Positions 44,556-52,184 of a stretch of 64,000 nt of DNA are shown here, in pieces. The notes under the pieces were generated by a model. That model searched no databases, was not told the DNA's origin, and was given only the letters and a program-made list of their open reading frames with translations. Within the stretch, counting starts at the first letter, position 1, and every line of letters begins with the position of its first letter. Origin of the DNA: Methanoculleus receptaculi (GTDB lineage Archaea; Halobacteriota; Methanomicrobia; Methanomicrobiales; Methanoculleaceae); NCBI RefSeq assembly GCF_033472595.1, contig NZ_CP137642.1, positions 1,240,001 to 1,304,000 on the forward strand, written 5' to 3'. The position numbers and the translations under genes are program-made.

Positions 44556-44935
44556 TCACCATCGAATCGCCCGCATAAACCGTCCCCGGATCTCCCCGGG
44601 GACGAGGACGACGTGGATGAAGGTCGGGCCCCGGCCCCGGTTCTCCTGTCCTCGTCCTGAACCCTGCACTTCCTCTGGATCCCGGCGGCTCGGGCGAGAA
44701 GTTCCATGTCCACCGCCCGTCGACTGGTTCCCGGTGCCCCCGAACGCCTTGTTGTCCAGGCAGACGAACGTGAGGTTCTCCGTGGCTTCCGCGGTCCCGA
44801 GCAGGCAGGGAAGGATGATGATCCGAAAGCACCTTCTTCCCGGGAGCAGTCACCCGTTTTCAAGCATCGCGTCGTGAGGGTCGTTGATGAGCGATACAGG
44901 TTTCCGGTGCCGAGCATCAACCTCACCGAGACCGG
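44556..44935 (-). pseudogene. Decayed comE-like (sulfopyruvate decarboxylase beta) gene
   Basis: Three minus-strand segments in three frames match the TPP-binding subunit of sulfopyruvate decarboxylase. They are ATENLTFVCLDNKAFGGTGN (like NLxxVxLDNxAYGSTGNQ), then DMELLARAAGI, then GPTFIHVVLVPG with EIRGRFMRAIRW and a stop at 44556. The N-terminal half is missing and there are at least two frameshifts and a deletion. The intact enzyme makes sulfoacetaldehyde for coenzyme M. A functional copy may exist elsewhere. Plus-strand open frames here are by-products of composition. Confidence 0.68.
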
Positions 44936-44968
44936 GTATTCCCGGCGGATAAAAGAGGTCTTCTTGAG

Positions 44969-45041
44969 AGCCCCAGCCGAGATTTGAACTCGGGACCTGC
45001 TGATTACAAGTCAGCCGCTCTGCCACCTAAGCCACTGGGGC
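44969..45041 (-). tRNA. tRNA-Thr (TGT)
   Basis: A 73-base tRNA on the minus strand with acceptor stem GCCCCAG/CTGGGGC, anticodon loop CTTGTAA (anticodon TGT) and T arm CCGAG-TTCAAAT-CTCGG. No CCA is encoded. It lies between the decayed comE-like gene and the DUF504 gene. Confidence 0.95.
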
Positions 45042-45093
45042 ATACCCTAATGGTAAGAGGTCTGCGGTAAAAAAGGTGGCGCCGCGGTGCCGC

Positions 45094-45369
45094 TCACCCA
45101 TCGCCGGCGTCACCCGGTCGGTGGCCGTGCTCCCAGACGACCTCACCGTCGTAGAGGATCTGCCGGATCCGATGATAGGGGATGCAGGCGGTGTGGGTTC
45201 CGGCGTCCACCTCCATGTAGGGCGCCTCGAGCGCAACGACCCTCTCGCCCCGAACCGTCGAGCGGTCGCCGGGCGCACCGCGGTCTACGTAATCGATCTC
45301 AACACGGGAGAAGTCATACCCGGGGTCGTGGTAGAGCCGTAGAAGCAGCCGGTGACTTGTCCGCATCAT
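45094..45369 (-). CDS. DUF504 (UPF0248) protein
   Basis: A 91-residue protein matching the DUF504 family. It has MRTSHRLLLRLYHDPGYDFS at the start, RVEIDYVDRGAPGD with the conserved RG turn, and a C-terminal IPYHRIRQILYDGEVVW. The family corresponds to the MJ1316 RNA cyclic group end recognition domain, suggesting a role in RNA end handling; this is not proven. Two Met codons in a row (45369, 45366) begin the frame. Confidence 0.85.
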   Translation of the reverse strand: MMRTSHRLLLRLYHDPGYDFSRVEIDYVDRGAPGDRSTVRGERVVALEAPYMEVDAGTHTACIPYHRIRQILYDGEVVWEHGHRPGDAGDG

Positions 45370-45424
45370 TCACCATGACCAGATAGCACCGGCGGGGCAT
45401 AAATGTGTAAGGTCATCAAGCCTC

Positions 45425-45908
45425 TTTTCTGACGCACAAAAACCACCATCCCTGCCCCCTCGATACGAGGGCTTGGCAGGCAGCGTGTGGCGATAACCCC
45501 CCCGGATACCGTGCACGGGGTGCAGGAAACAGCGTCCTGGTGGGGGATCCACCGGCACGCTGGTTGGTGCTCTCCATGACACTGTATCGATGGGATATCG
45601 CCCCCCAGGGAGGGGCTGACGGGGAGGGGGAGGCGAATCCCCCCTGTCTCCGCAGTCTCTGGTTGAACGGCATTCGCTGAAACACCCCTGCCGCCCGGCG
45701 CTGCGTGGCGATTGCACCTGTAAGGCCGTGTCCGGGACGGTCTCATAAACGTTTTCAGAAGCGATTCGTCTGGGTATGGATACACGAACTCTCCCTGGCG
45801 CTTCATCGATGAAGAATCACAGATCAGATGAAGGCTGATGGAAAGATAGTCTGCAGCGAGGCACGTCCCCTTGAAATCTCTTCGGGAGAGGTTTATCAAA
45901 CAGGGGGA
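45425..45908 (-). repeat. Dispersed GC-rich repeat, copy 4 (same orientation as 35 kb)
   Basis: It contains atcgatgggatatcgcccc (45586-45604), identical in reverse complement to 4591-4609, then gggaggggctgacggggagg. Near its right end, gagaggtttatcaaacaggg (45886-45905) is shared with the 35.7 and 63.8 kb copies. It fills most of the 45370-45988 gap. No gene inside. Confidence 0.8.
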
Positions 45909-45988
45909 ACATTGGATTGATAACCCGCGGGCAGCGCGGCCGGTTCTGTGCAACGTTCAATATAGAGTAACACAGAAGTAACAGCAGG

Positions 45989-47215
45989 ATGTCGCACCTC
46001 ACCGTGGATCTCGGGGGCCGGCCCGGCCTTGACTGCCGGGGGTTCTGCTCGTACTGTTACTTCAAACACGTCAGGGAGACAACCGCCTTCGGCTGCAGGC
46101 ACTGCCTCCCCTTCAAGAAAGGCTGTGACTACTGCACCCGCGGCGTGCGTGAGGGCTACGAGGGTTTCAAAGATCTCAGGACGGTCGCCGAGGAGACGCT
46201 TGCAAACCTCCAGATGATGAGCGGAGACCTCGACCGTGTCACAATCAGCGGCGGCGGCGACCCTAGCTGCTACCCTGAGTTCTATGACCTCATCGAACTG
46301 CTCGGGAGCATGGAGGTGCCGCTCCACATAGGCTACACAAGCGGCAAGGGGTTCGATGACCCCGGGGTCGCCGATCACCTCATCGATAACGGCCTCTCCG
46401 AGGTCTCATACACCATATTTGCAGCCGACCCCGGGCTCCGGAGAGACTGGATGCACGACCCCACGCCGGAAGCCTCGCTCGCCGTCCTCGATCGGTTCTG
46501 TGAGGAGATCGATGTCTATGCCGCCGCTGTTATCATCCCCGGTGTGAACGACGGCGATGTTCTGGAGCAGACCTGCGCCTGGCTGGATGAGCGTGGCGCA
46601 AAAGGGCTGATCCTTATGCGGTTTGCAAACCGCACCGAACAGGGGCTCATCCTCGGCAACGCCCCCATCCTCGAGGGGCAGCGCATCCACACGGTCGACG
46701 AGTTCCAGAACCTCGTCACCGACCTGAACGAGCGGTTCTCTATGAAGATCAGCGGAACCCCGCTTGGCGACCCGAGCATCGGTTCGCCGTTTGCCATCCT
46801 CCACGAACCCGACCTCCTCAGAAAACTCCCCCGCGTCCAGAGGCGTGCAACCGTTATCACCGGGAGCGTCGCCGCCCCATACATCCAGCGGATACTCTCG
46901 ATACGCGGTTCGACCTCCAGGGTTGTTGCGGTCAGAAAGGAGATCGCGTGCCTCATCACCGCCGACGACCTGGCGGGCGTGGACCTCTCAAAACTCGAAG
47001 ATGTCGTGATCATCCCCGGTCGGGCGTTCGTCCACGACGCCGAGGCAAAGGAGATCCTCTCCGCCGACGGCGTCGACCGCGACGTTCTGCGCGGCCCCGA
47101 TATGCTGACAGCCGACGCGGAGACGAGCATGGGGATGACCCGCAATGAGGTGCTCGATAAGGAGATGGAAGGGATCGCGGCCCTGATCAACACAATCAAC
47201 CGCTACGGCCGTTGA
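45989..47215 (+). CDS. mmp10: Mmp10, McrA arginine methyltransferase (methanogenesis marker 10)
   Basis: A 408-residue radical SAM enzyme with C16-x3-C20-x2-C23 in LDCRGFCSYCYFKHV, more cysteines in CRHCLPFKKGCDYC, and TISGGGDPSCYPEF. This is the methanogenesis marker 10 family, a cobalamin-dependent enzyme that C-methylates an arginine of the McrA subunit of methyl-coenzyme M reductase. A TATA-like caatatagag about 28 bases upstream makes a leaderless message likely. The last 13 bases overlap the convergent GATase-like gene. Confidence 0.95.
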   Translation: MSHLTVDLGGRPGLDCRGFCSYCYFKHVRETTAFGCRHCLPFKKGCDYCTRGVREGYEGFKDLRTVAEETLANLQMMSGDLDRVTISGGGDPSCYPEFYDLIELLGSMEVPLHIGYTSGKGFDDPGVADHLIDNGLSEVSYTIFAADPGLRRDWMHDPTPEASLAVLDRFCEEIDVYAAAVIIPGVNDGDVLEQTCAWLDERGAKGLILMRFANRTEQGLILGNAPILEGQRIHTVDEFQNLVTDLNERFSMKISGTPLGDPSIGSPFAILHEPDLLRKLPRVQRRATVITGSVAAPYIQRILSIRGSTSRVVAVRKEIACLITADDLAGVDLSKLEDVVIIPGRAFVHDAEAKEILSADGVDRDVLRGPDMLTADAETSMGMTRNEVLDKEMEGIAALINTINRYGR

Positions 47216-47769
47216 TCCACCAGCCCGAGGAACCGCTCGATCAGCCACTCGTTCCTGACCTCCGGGTGGAATAGGAGGCCGTAGAGGGGGAGGGAGTGGT
47301 GCCGGATCGCCTGAACGCAGTCTTCTGAGGCCGCGAGCACCGTGAACCCATCAGGCACACCGACGGCGCACCCACGCACCTCGTAAGCGGAGAACCTCTC
47401 TTTCCCGGCAAAGAGTGGATCAGAGGCGAGAACCTCCACCTCCGTCATCCCGATCCCGCAGCCGGGTTCAGCCCCGGCGCCAAACGCCGCGGCGAGCGCC
47501 CGCATCCCGGAGGATATCCCGAGCACCGGGCGGTCGAACTCAAGGAGCCAGCAAAAGAGGTCGAGCCGCTCCGCAAACCCGGTGTCCATCAGCACCGTGC
47601 CGCAGAGGATTGCCCCATCCGCGGCTGCGATATCGGTTGCGCTGAGCGCTTTGTAATGGCGGACGTCAAACTCTCTGCCCGACTTCCTGAGGAACCGCTC
47701 GATAGGTGCAACAAACTCCTCCCGCGAGAGCGAGTCCTCACGGTAACAGAGGTCGATGACCAGGATCAT
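47203..47769 (-). CDS. Class I glutamine amidotransferase-like protein with Ser at the nucleophile
   Basis: A 188-residue protein with the class I GATase fold. The nucleophile elbow is RPVLGISSGMRALAAAFGAG, so Ser86 stands where active enzymes have Cys. The later LLFHPEVRNEW keeps the His and Glu partners. It is therefore unlikely to hydrolyse glutamine and may be a binding or regulatory relative. It overlaps the Dph6-like gene upstream by 4 bases (ATGA), suggesting a joint role, and overlaps mmp10 tail to tail. Confidence 0.85.
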   Translation of the reverse strand: MILVIDLCYREDSLSREEFVAPIERFLRKSGREFDVRHYKALSATDIAAADGAILCGTVLMDTGFAERLDLFCWLLEFDRPVLGISSGMRALAAAFGAGAEPGCGIGMTEVEVLASDPLFAGKERFSAYEVRGCAVGVPDGFTVLAASEDCVQAIRHHSLPLYGLLFHPEVRNEWLIERFLGLVDQRP

Positions 47770-48446
47770 CGTCCCACCAGCCGCGCCCGCTCTATCCTGA
47801 GGACGCCGTTGTGGTTCCGGTAGACCCTCGACCCCTCCTCGATCACGATCCGTCGGGAGAAGAATGGGGCGTCGATGACGAACGTCTCGAACTCCCCGCC
47901 CTCGCCTGTAAGGGTGATCCGGTCTTTGCGGGCGATCATACGGAGCTCATCGAGAGTGCGGCGGTCGATCTCCCTGCCGAGCCACGACTCATCGAAGGGC
48001 GATGCAAAGACGCCCGTTATGACGACCCGGAACCCGGCATCCAGGAGTTCCTCCATGTAGCCCTCCTGGTCTGCAAGCCAGAGCGGGTTGAAGCACCATA
48101 GCCCCAGTTCATAGCAGATCCGCTGGAGACGCGTTGCCTGGTAGACCGAGAGGATCGCCCCGGTCACAACGCCATCGATCCCGAAACGTTCCCGTGCGGA
48201 AAGGAGTGCATGCCGAAGGTCCAGCAGTTCGGTCTCTTCCTCGCCCTCCGTCTCCATCTCCAGGAGCGGCAGTCCGGCGGACCTGGCTTGCAGCGCGGCA
48301 AACCGGATGTTGGGGGTGTGGAACATGTAACTCTCCGGGTTCCGGGAGACGATCGTGATCAGGCAGACCACCTCCTCCTTCTGCATCGCCTTCCAGCAGG
48401 CGAAGGCCGAGTCTTTCCCGCCGGAGAAGAGAACACCGAGTCTCAT
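47766..48446 (-). CDS. Diphthine-ammonia ligase (Dph6)-like PP-loop ATPase
   Basis: A 226-residue protein of the DUF71/Dph6 family. It has the PP-loop LGVLFSGGKDSAFACWKAMQ at the N-terminus, GIDGVVTGAILSVYQATRLQ, CFNPLW, FDESWLGREID and the late GEGGEFETFVIDAPFF. Dph6 uses ATP and ammonia to amidate diphthine on elongation factor 2 in the last step of diphthamide synthesis. The GATase-like gene co-transcribed with it is discussed separately. Confidence 0.92.
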   Translation of the reverse strand: MRLGVLFSGGKDSAFACWKAMQKEEVVCLITIVSRNPESYMFHTPNIRFAALQARSAGLPLLEMETEGEEETELLDLRHALLSARERFGIDGVVTGAILSVYQATRLQRICYELGLWCFNPLWLADQEGYMEELLDAGFRVVITGVFASPFDESWLGREIDRRTLDELRMIARKDRITLTGEGGEFETFVIDAPFFSRRIVIEEGSRVYRNHNGVLRIERARLVGR

Positions 48447-48510
48447 ATCTGGTTCCCGTAATCTTCTGCGCAGGGCACGATAAGCCCTCCCGTCGGCAGC
48501 GGAAGGATCA

Positions 48511-48522
48511 TTTTTATATACT
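48511..48522 (+). promoter_or_regulatory. TATA box for the small gene at 48548
   Basis: The box tttttatatact is centred about 31 bases before the GTG at 48548, so initiation would fall close to the codon and the message would be leaderless. Confidence 0.5.
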
Positions 48523-48547
48523 ATTCTGACGTTTAGGCGATTTGGGA

Positions 48548-48751
48548 GTGACTGTCACGAAGGTTGAAGGCGACCACCACACTGAGATGGAGATTCAGAT
48601 GGTAGTGGACTGTATCTTGGTTGACTACCGGGTGGACGCCGCGTTTCGAGACCGGGTGGTCGATGCGCTGATCGAGTGGGCGGAGGAGCACCCGGCTGAG
48701 TGGGAGGGACTCCTTGAACGCTGCCGGCAGCGCCAGTCGGTGCCGGTGTAA
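48548..48751 (+). CDS. Small hypothetical acidic protein
   Basis: A 67-residue protein from the GTG at 48548, or 69 residues from the TTG at 48542. It is acidic and helical toward the end (DRVVDALIEWAEEHPAEWEG), with no Cys pairs beyond C22 and a late Cys, and no motif I recognise. The strong TATA box and normal codon use support it as a gene. It lies between the Dph6-like gene (divergent) and tRNA-Leu (convergent). Confidence 0.6.
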   Translation: MTVTKVEGDHHTEMEIQMVVDCILVDYRVDAAFRDRVVDALIEWAEEHPAEWEGLLERCRQRQSVPV

Positions 48752-48793
48752 AGATCGCGGGATCTTCCCCCTGCGTTGCTTGAAAAACCGGAG

Positions 48794-48878
48794 TGCGAGG
48801 GGTGAGATTTGAACTCACGAACTCCTGCGAGACCAGGCCCTCAACCTGGCGCCTTTGACCTGGCTTGGCAACCCTCGC
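48794..48878 (-). tRNA. tRNA-Leu (GAG)
   Basis: An 85-base class II tRNA on the minus strand. The acceptor stem is GCGAGGG/CCCTCGC, the anticodon arm CCAGG-TTGAGGG-CCTGG gives anticodon GAG, and it has a long variable arm and T arm GTGAG-TTCAAAT-CTCAC. No CCA is encoded. A TATA-like attttatgc lies about 70 bases upstream, so a leader must be removed. Confidence 0.94.
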
Positions 48879-49504
48879 ACCTATACGGTGACGGCTGACG
48901 CATCGGTTGCGTTGCCGCACCCTTATTCGCCTCACTCAATCAGTTTTCCTGCATAAAATACATTTGTGCGGGGCGGGGTGGCATCATATCAACGATCTGG
49001 ACTGTAAACTCGCCACTCTTTCTCGGCGGTATCTGCGGGGAGCCGTCAAGACCGCCACCGTGTACGCCTTTCGCGATATACTCTATCACCCCAAGGCGGG
49101 CAGTAGATTGGCGAAGATCAGGGGAAAATTGTGCCAGGGCAGAAACAGTATTCCTCAGAGATGTTTCACTGTGACGGTGTGTGCCAGGGCAGGACACACC
49201 CTCGCTGGTGTCCGGCTAAAAAATTGGTTACAGATATGGTAGGGTGGACGTGCAGAGGGGAGGTTTTCCATCAGTGGTGGCCCGACCCATTGTTAGTATG
49301 AAATACATGTTATATATGTTTACCTAATATGACAAAATTAAAGACATGTAATACCATCATCCTCACACGCGTTTCCCCCAGCCAACGCCCTCTTTTCCGT
49401 CCGTCCCAGCGCCGGATGAAAAACACGGTTTCTCACCTGGTTTTTTGCCCTCATCGGATGAAAGGTTTTTCGCCCCTGAAAGCCTTCACTTCAAAGGTGA
49501 TGTT
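48879..49504 (+). other. Intergenic region and long RuBisCO leader
   Basis: The first 400 bases hold no gene I can support. A minus-strand frame at 48940-49197 gives 85 residues without a recognisable motif and is left out. The part 49285-49350 is A/T-rich and forms the RuBisCO promoter; the rest up to 49504 is its predicted leader. Confidence 0.5.
49306..49320 (+). promoter_or_regulatory. TATA region of the RuBisCO gene
   Basis: The run catgttatatatgtt is a strong TATA element in an A/T-rich patch. It predicts a start near 49338, leaving a leader of about 165 bases before the ATG at 49505. That is long for this genome, where many genes look leaderless. Confidence 0.5.
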
Positions 49505-50797
49505 ATGGCGATTGATTGGTACAATGAGTTCGTTGATCTCGACCATACCCCCGGCCCGGACGAACTTGTAGCACTCTACTACTTCGAACCCGCTGAAGGG
49601 GTCAGCAAGGAGGAGGCGGTTGGCCGGATCGCCTCAGAGAGTTCGACCGGGACCTGGACAACGCTCTTTACCATGCCACCACGGATGCGCGACCTCCAGG
49701 CGAAGGCCTTCGAGATCGAGGGGAACTACGTGAAGATAGCATACCCCCTTGCTCTCTGGGAAGAGGGGAACGCCACCCAGCTCCTGAGTGGCATCGCCGG
49801 GAACATATTCGGCATGAAGGCGTTAAACCGCCTCCGGTTGATCGACGCCACGCTCCCGGCCGGCTACATCCAGCACTTCAAGGGCCCGCACTTCGGTATC
49901 GAGGGCATCCGCGATATGATGCGGGTTCACGGCCGGCCGCTCACAGGCGCCGTCCCAAAACCGAAGGTCGGTTTCACCGCAAAGGAGCACGCTGAGGTGG
50001 GCTACGAGACCTGGATGGGTGGGTTTGACTTCGTCAAGGACGACGAGAACCTGACCTCTCACTCGTTTAACCGTTTTGAGGATCGCGTCAGCGCAATGAC
50101 AGATATGCGCGATCGCGCCGAGCAGGAGACCGGTGAGGCAAAGTCCGCGTTTATCAACATCACGGCCGATACGGAAACCATGAAAGCGCGGGCGGAGATG
50201 CTTGCAGACTACGGCTGGAACTACGCGATGATCGATGTCGTTGTGGCGGGAACGGCCGCGGTCGCGGCACTGCGTGACCACTGCTCCGACCTCGGACTTG
50301 CAATTCACGCTCACCGCGCGATGCACGCAGCCTTCGATCGTGACGAGCGCCACGGGATCACCATGCAGTTCCTGGCGAAATTGATGCGGTTGATCGGCGT
50401 TACTCAGATCCACACCGGGACTGCCGTAGGTAAACTGGTCGGCACCAGGGCCGAGGCCACGCTGCTTGCGGACATTCTCCGGGAGCGGCGCGTGAACGCT
50501 CTCCCCCACATGGCCCTGGAGCAGGACTGGGGCGACATAAAAAGCGCCTTCCCTGTCTCCTCCGGCGGACTCCACCCAGGACTCGTCCCGGACGTCCTCG
50601 ATATATACGGAACCGACCTTGTCCTCCTTGTGAGCGGCGGGATCCACGGCCACCCTGAGGGGACCAGGGCGGGTGCGATGGCCGTCATGCAGGCGATCGA
50701 GGCCTGGCAAGAGGGGGAGAGCCTCGACGAGAAGGCAAACCATGCACCGGAACTCAAGAAAGCCATGGAGAAGTGGGGCTACTACAAGCCGAAGTGA
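49505..50797 (+). CDS. rbcL: Form III ribulose-bisphosphate carboxylase
   Basis: A 430-residue RuBisCO large subunit, started at MAIDWYNEFVDLDHTPGPDE after aaaggtgat. Catalytic residues are present: the carbamylated Lys178 in GFDFVKDDEN, TGAVPKPKVGFT, AIHAHRAMHAAF, TGTAVGKLVGT, SSGGLHPG and VSGGIHGHPEGTRAGA. It carboxylates ribulose 1,5-bisphosphate to two 3-phosphoglycerate. In Methanomicrobiales it is thought to work in the reductive hexulose-phosphate pathway with Hps and phosphoribulokinase. No small subunit is encoded, as expected for form III. Confidence 0.96.
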   Translation: MAIDWYNEFVDLDHTPGPDELVALYYFEPAEGVSKEEAVGRIASESSTGTWTTLFTMPPRMRDLQAKAFEIEGNYVKIAYPLALWEEGNATQLLSGIAGNIFGMKALNRLRLIDATLPAGYIQHFKGPHFGIEGIRDMMRVHGRPLTGAVPKPKVGFTAKEHAEVGYETWMGGFDFVKDDENLTSHSFNRFEDRVSAMTDMRDRAEQETGEAKSAFINITADTETMKARAEMLADYGWNYAMIDVVVAGTAAVAALRDHCSDLGLAIHAHRAMHAAFDRDERHGITMQFLAKLMRLIGVTQIHTGTAVGKLVGTRAEATLLADILRERRVNALPHMALEQDWGDIKSAFPVSSGGLHPGLVPDVLDIYGTDLVLLVSGGIHGHPEGTRAGAMAVMQAIEAWQEGESLDEKANHAPELKKAMEKWGYYKPK

Positions 50798-51206
50798 CTG
50801 CCGGCTCAAGAGCCTTTGAGGGCTTCTCAAAAGGCGGTTTTTCCGGGTGTGGCCTGCACGTTACAGGAAGTGCCCCTCAGGGTGATGCCTGAGTTCACCG
50901 GATACGCTGAAAAGAGGGAGGCCATTCCACCATTTCCCCTATTTTTGATTCCCCCACGGTCCAGTGCCCCAGAGAAGATGTTTCAGCGTTCAAGTCACGT
51001 TTAGACCAGATGAGATTCCTCTGCGTCCAGGATTTGGCTTCTCCTGGCGGTCGTCGCTCACTGCACGCCGTTGACAATCCGCAGGATCTGGTGAATGGAG
51101 GCGCTGGAAGAACCGGATGATCTGGTTTTTAGAAAGAACAGAGGCATAAGGCCCCCGACGAGAGATGGGGTAGCAGTCACGAATGTTTCGAGGCCATCTC
51201 AAGACC
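50798..51206 (+). other. Intergenic region with possible RuBisCO terminator
   Basis: Directly after the RuBisCO stop, agcctttgagggct can form a short hairpin and is followed by ggcggttttt (about 50810-50841), a plausible terminator. The remaining 360 bases show no gene, RNA or repeat that I can support. Confidence 0.4.
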
Positions 51207-51860
51207 TCACCGTTGCACCATCTTCGCGATCCTCACGAGTCCCTCCCGGAACTCATCGATGTAGCCCTGCATCGAGAGGCTCCCCTCCGGGAATGGACAG
51301 TCGATATCGTAGAGTCGCTCAATTATCGGATCCGAGGGGAGCAGGTCGACGGCGACCCCGCTCTCTTTTGAGGCTTCGACCACCGCCTTCCTGAACGGCC
51401 CGATGCAGTAAGCAAGTCGGTGCCGGTAGGTATCCCGGGTCTTCTCAAGGTAACCTTTCAACCGATAGACCTCTATCCGGTGAAAGTCGCGCCGGATCCG
51501 CTCGTCCGTTGTCCTGCCGAGCATGTAATGGTAGTTACAGAACGGGTACATGCACTCAAGTTCCGCAGGAACCGTCCCGCAGGTGCCAAAGATGACGATA
51601 TGATAGTCCGCAGGATCCAGGACCTCATCGATGATCCGGCGAAAAAGCCGATGGCTCGGGCTCTGGCTGTAGGGTTTGCGCACCGCACAGGGGAGAAAGA
51701 GGCCAATCTCTCTTGGTGCCACCGCATAATCATCGATGATAAACCGGTACGCGTCCTCAAACTCCTTCCGGTAGAACGGCGGGTCAAATATCTCAATCCG
51801 ATTCCCATGCCGGTCCTGCACAACCTCGACCACCCGCGGTCCGGTCTTACGCATGTGCAA
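51207..51860 (-). CDS. DUF5591 (archaeosine synthase-related) protein
   Basis: A 217-residue protein with the signature GLFLPCAVRKPYSQSPSHRL and FGTCGTVPAELECMYPFCNY. These segments match the DUF5591 domain found in the core of archaeosine synthase ArcS. Here the domain stands alone, without the PUA and TGT-like parts, so the role may be accessory to tRNA modification. The catalytic-type Cys residues are retained. The start is ATG at 51860 or 51854. Confidence 0.78.
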   Translation of the reverse strand: MHMRKTGPRVVEVVQDRHGNRIEIFDPPFYRKEFEDAYRFIIDDYAVAPREIGLFLPCAVRKPYSQSPSHRLFRRIIDEVLDPADYHIVIFGTCGTVPAELECMYPFCNYHYMLGRTTDERIRRDFHRIEVYRLKGYLEKTRDTYRHRLAYCIGPFRKAVVEASKESGVAVDLLPSDPIIERLYDIDCPFPEGSLSMQGYIDEFREGLVRIAKMVQR

Positions 51861-52184
51861 CCACCCTGTCGGCCTGCATGACTGGAGATTACCCCCTGAA
51901 CCGGGTAGAGATTTGATCCGTGAAGCGGAAAAAGCATTCTGGAAAGGCGTATTCCTGCCGCCCGGTGGGAGTTGCGTGCAGAGATCTGCAGCGCAGCCAG
52001 AGTGAGAGGGCGACCCCGAAGCCCATCAAACCACCGCTTCCAGGCTGTGGCACAATTCAGGATGAGGCAGTTTTCATACGAATGGATGCGGCTGGCGGGT
52101 TAACCCCCCGCCGCACCCGAAATTCGTGGCGTCCGGTCTGTTCTTTCCATTGTGGTGGTTCCGCAGCATAGTAAGCCTGCCCGC
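51861..52184 (+). other. Intergenic region, nothing recognised
   Basis: About 320 bases between two minus-strand genes. An 83-codon plus-strand frame at 51920-52171 is rich in Arg, Ser and Pro and shows no motif. No repeat or tRNA is seen. Confidence 0.4.

Noticed and set aside
44236-44877. Plus-strand open frame of 213 codons after the 4Fe-4S gene
   Set aside because: It begins inside the 4Fe-4S reading frame, in another frame, and its product is low in complexity. The minus strand in this place carries the comE-like similarity.
48907-49242. Open frames on both strands downstream of tRNA-Leu
   Set aside because: Neither product has a recognisable motif, ribosome-binding site or promoter, and the two overlap almost fully.
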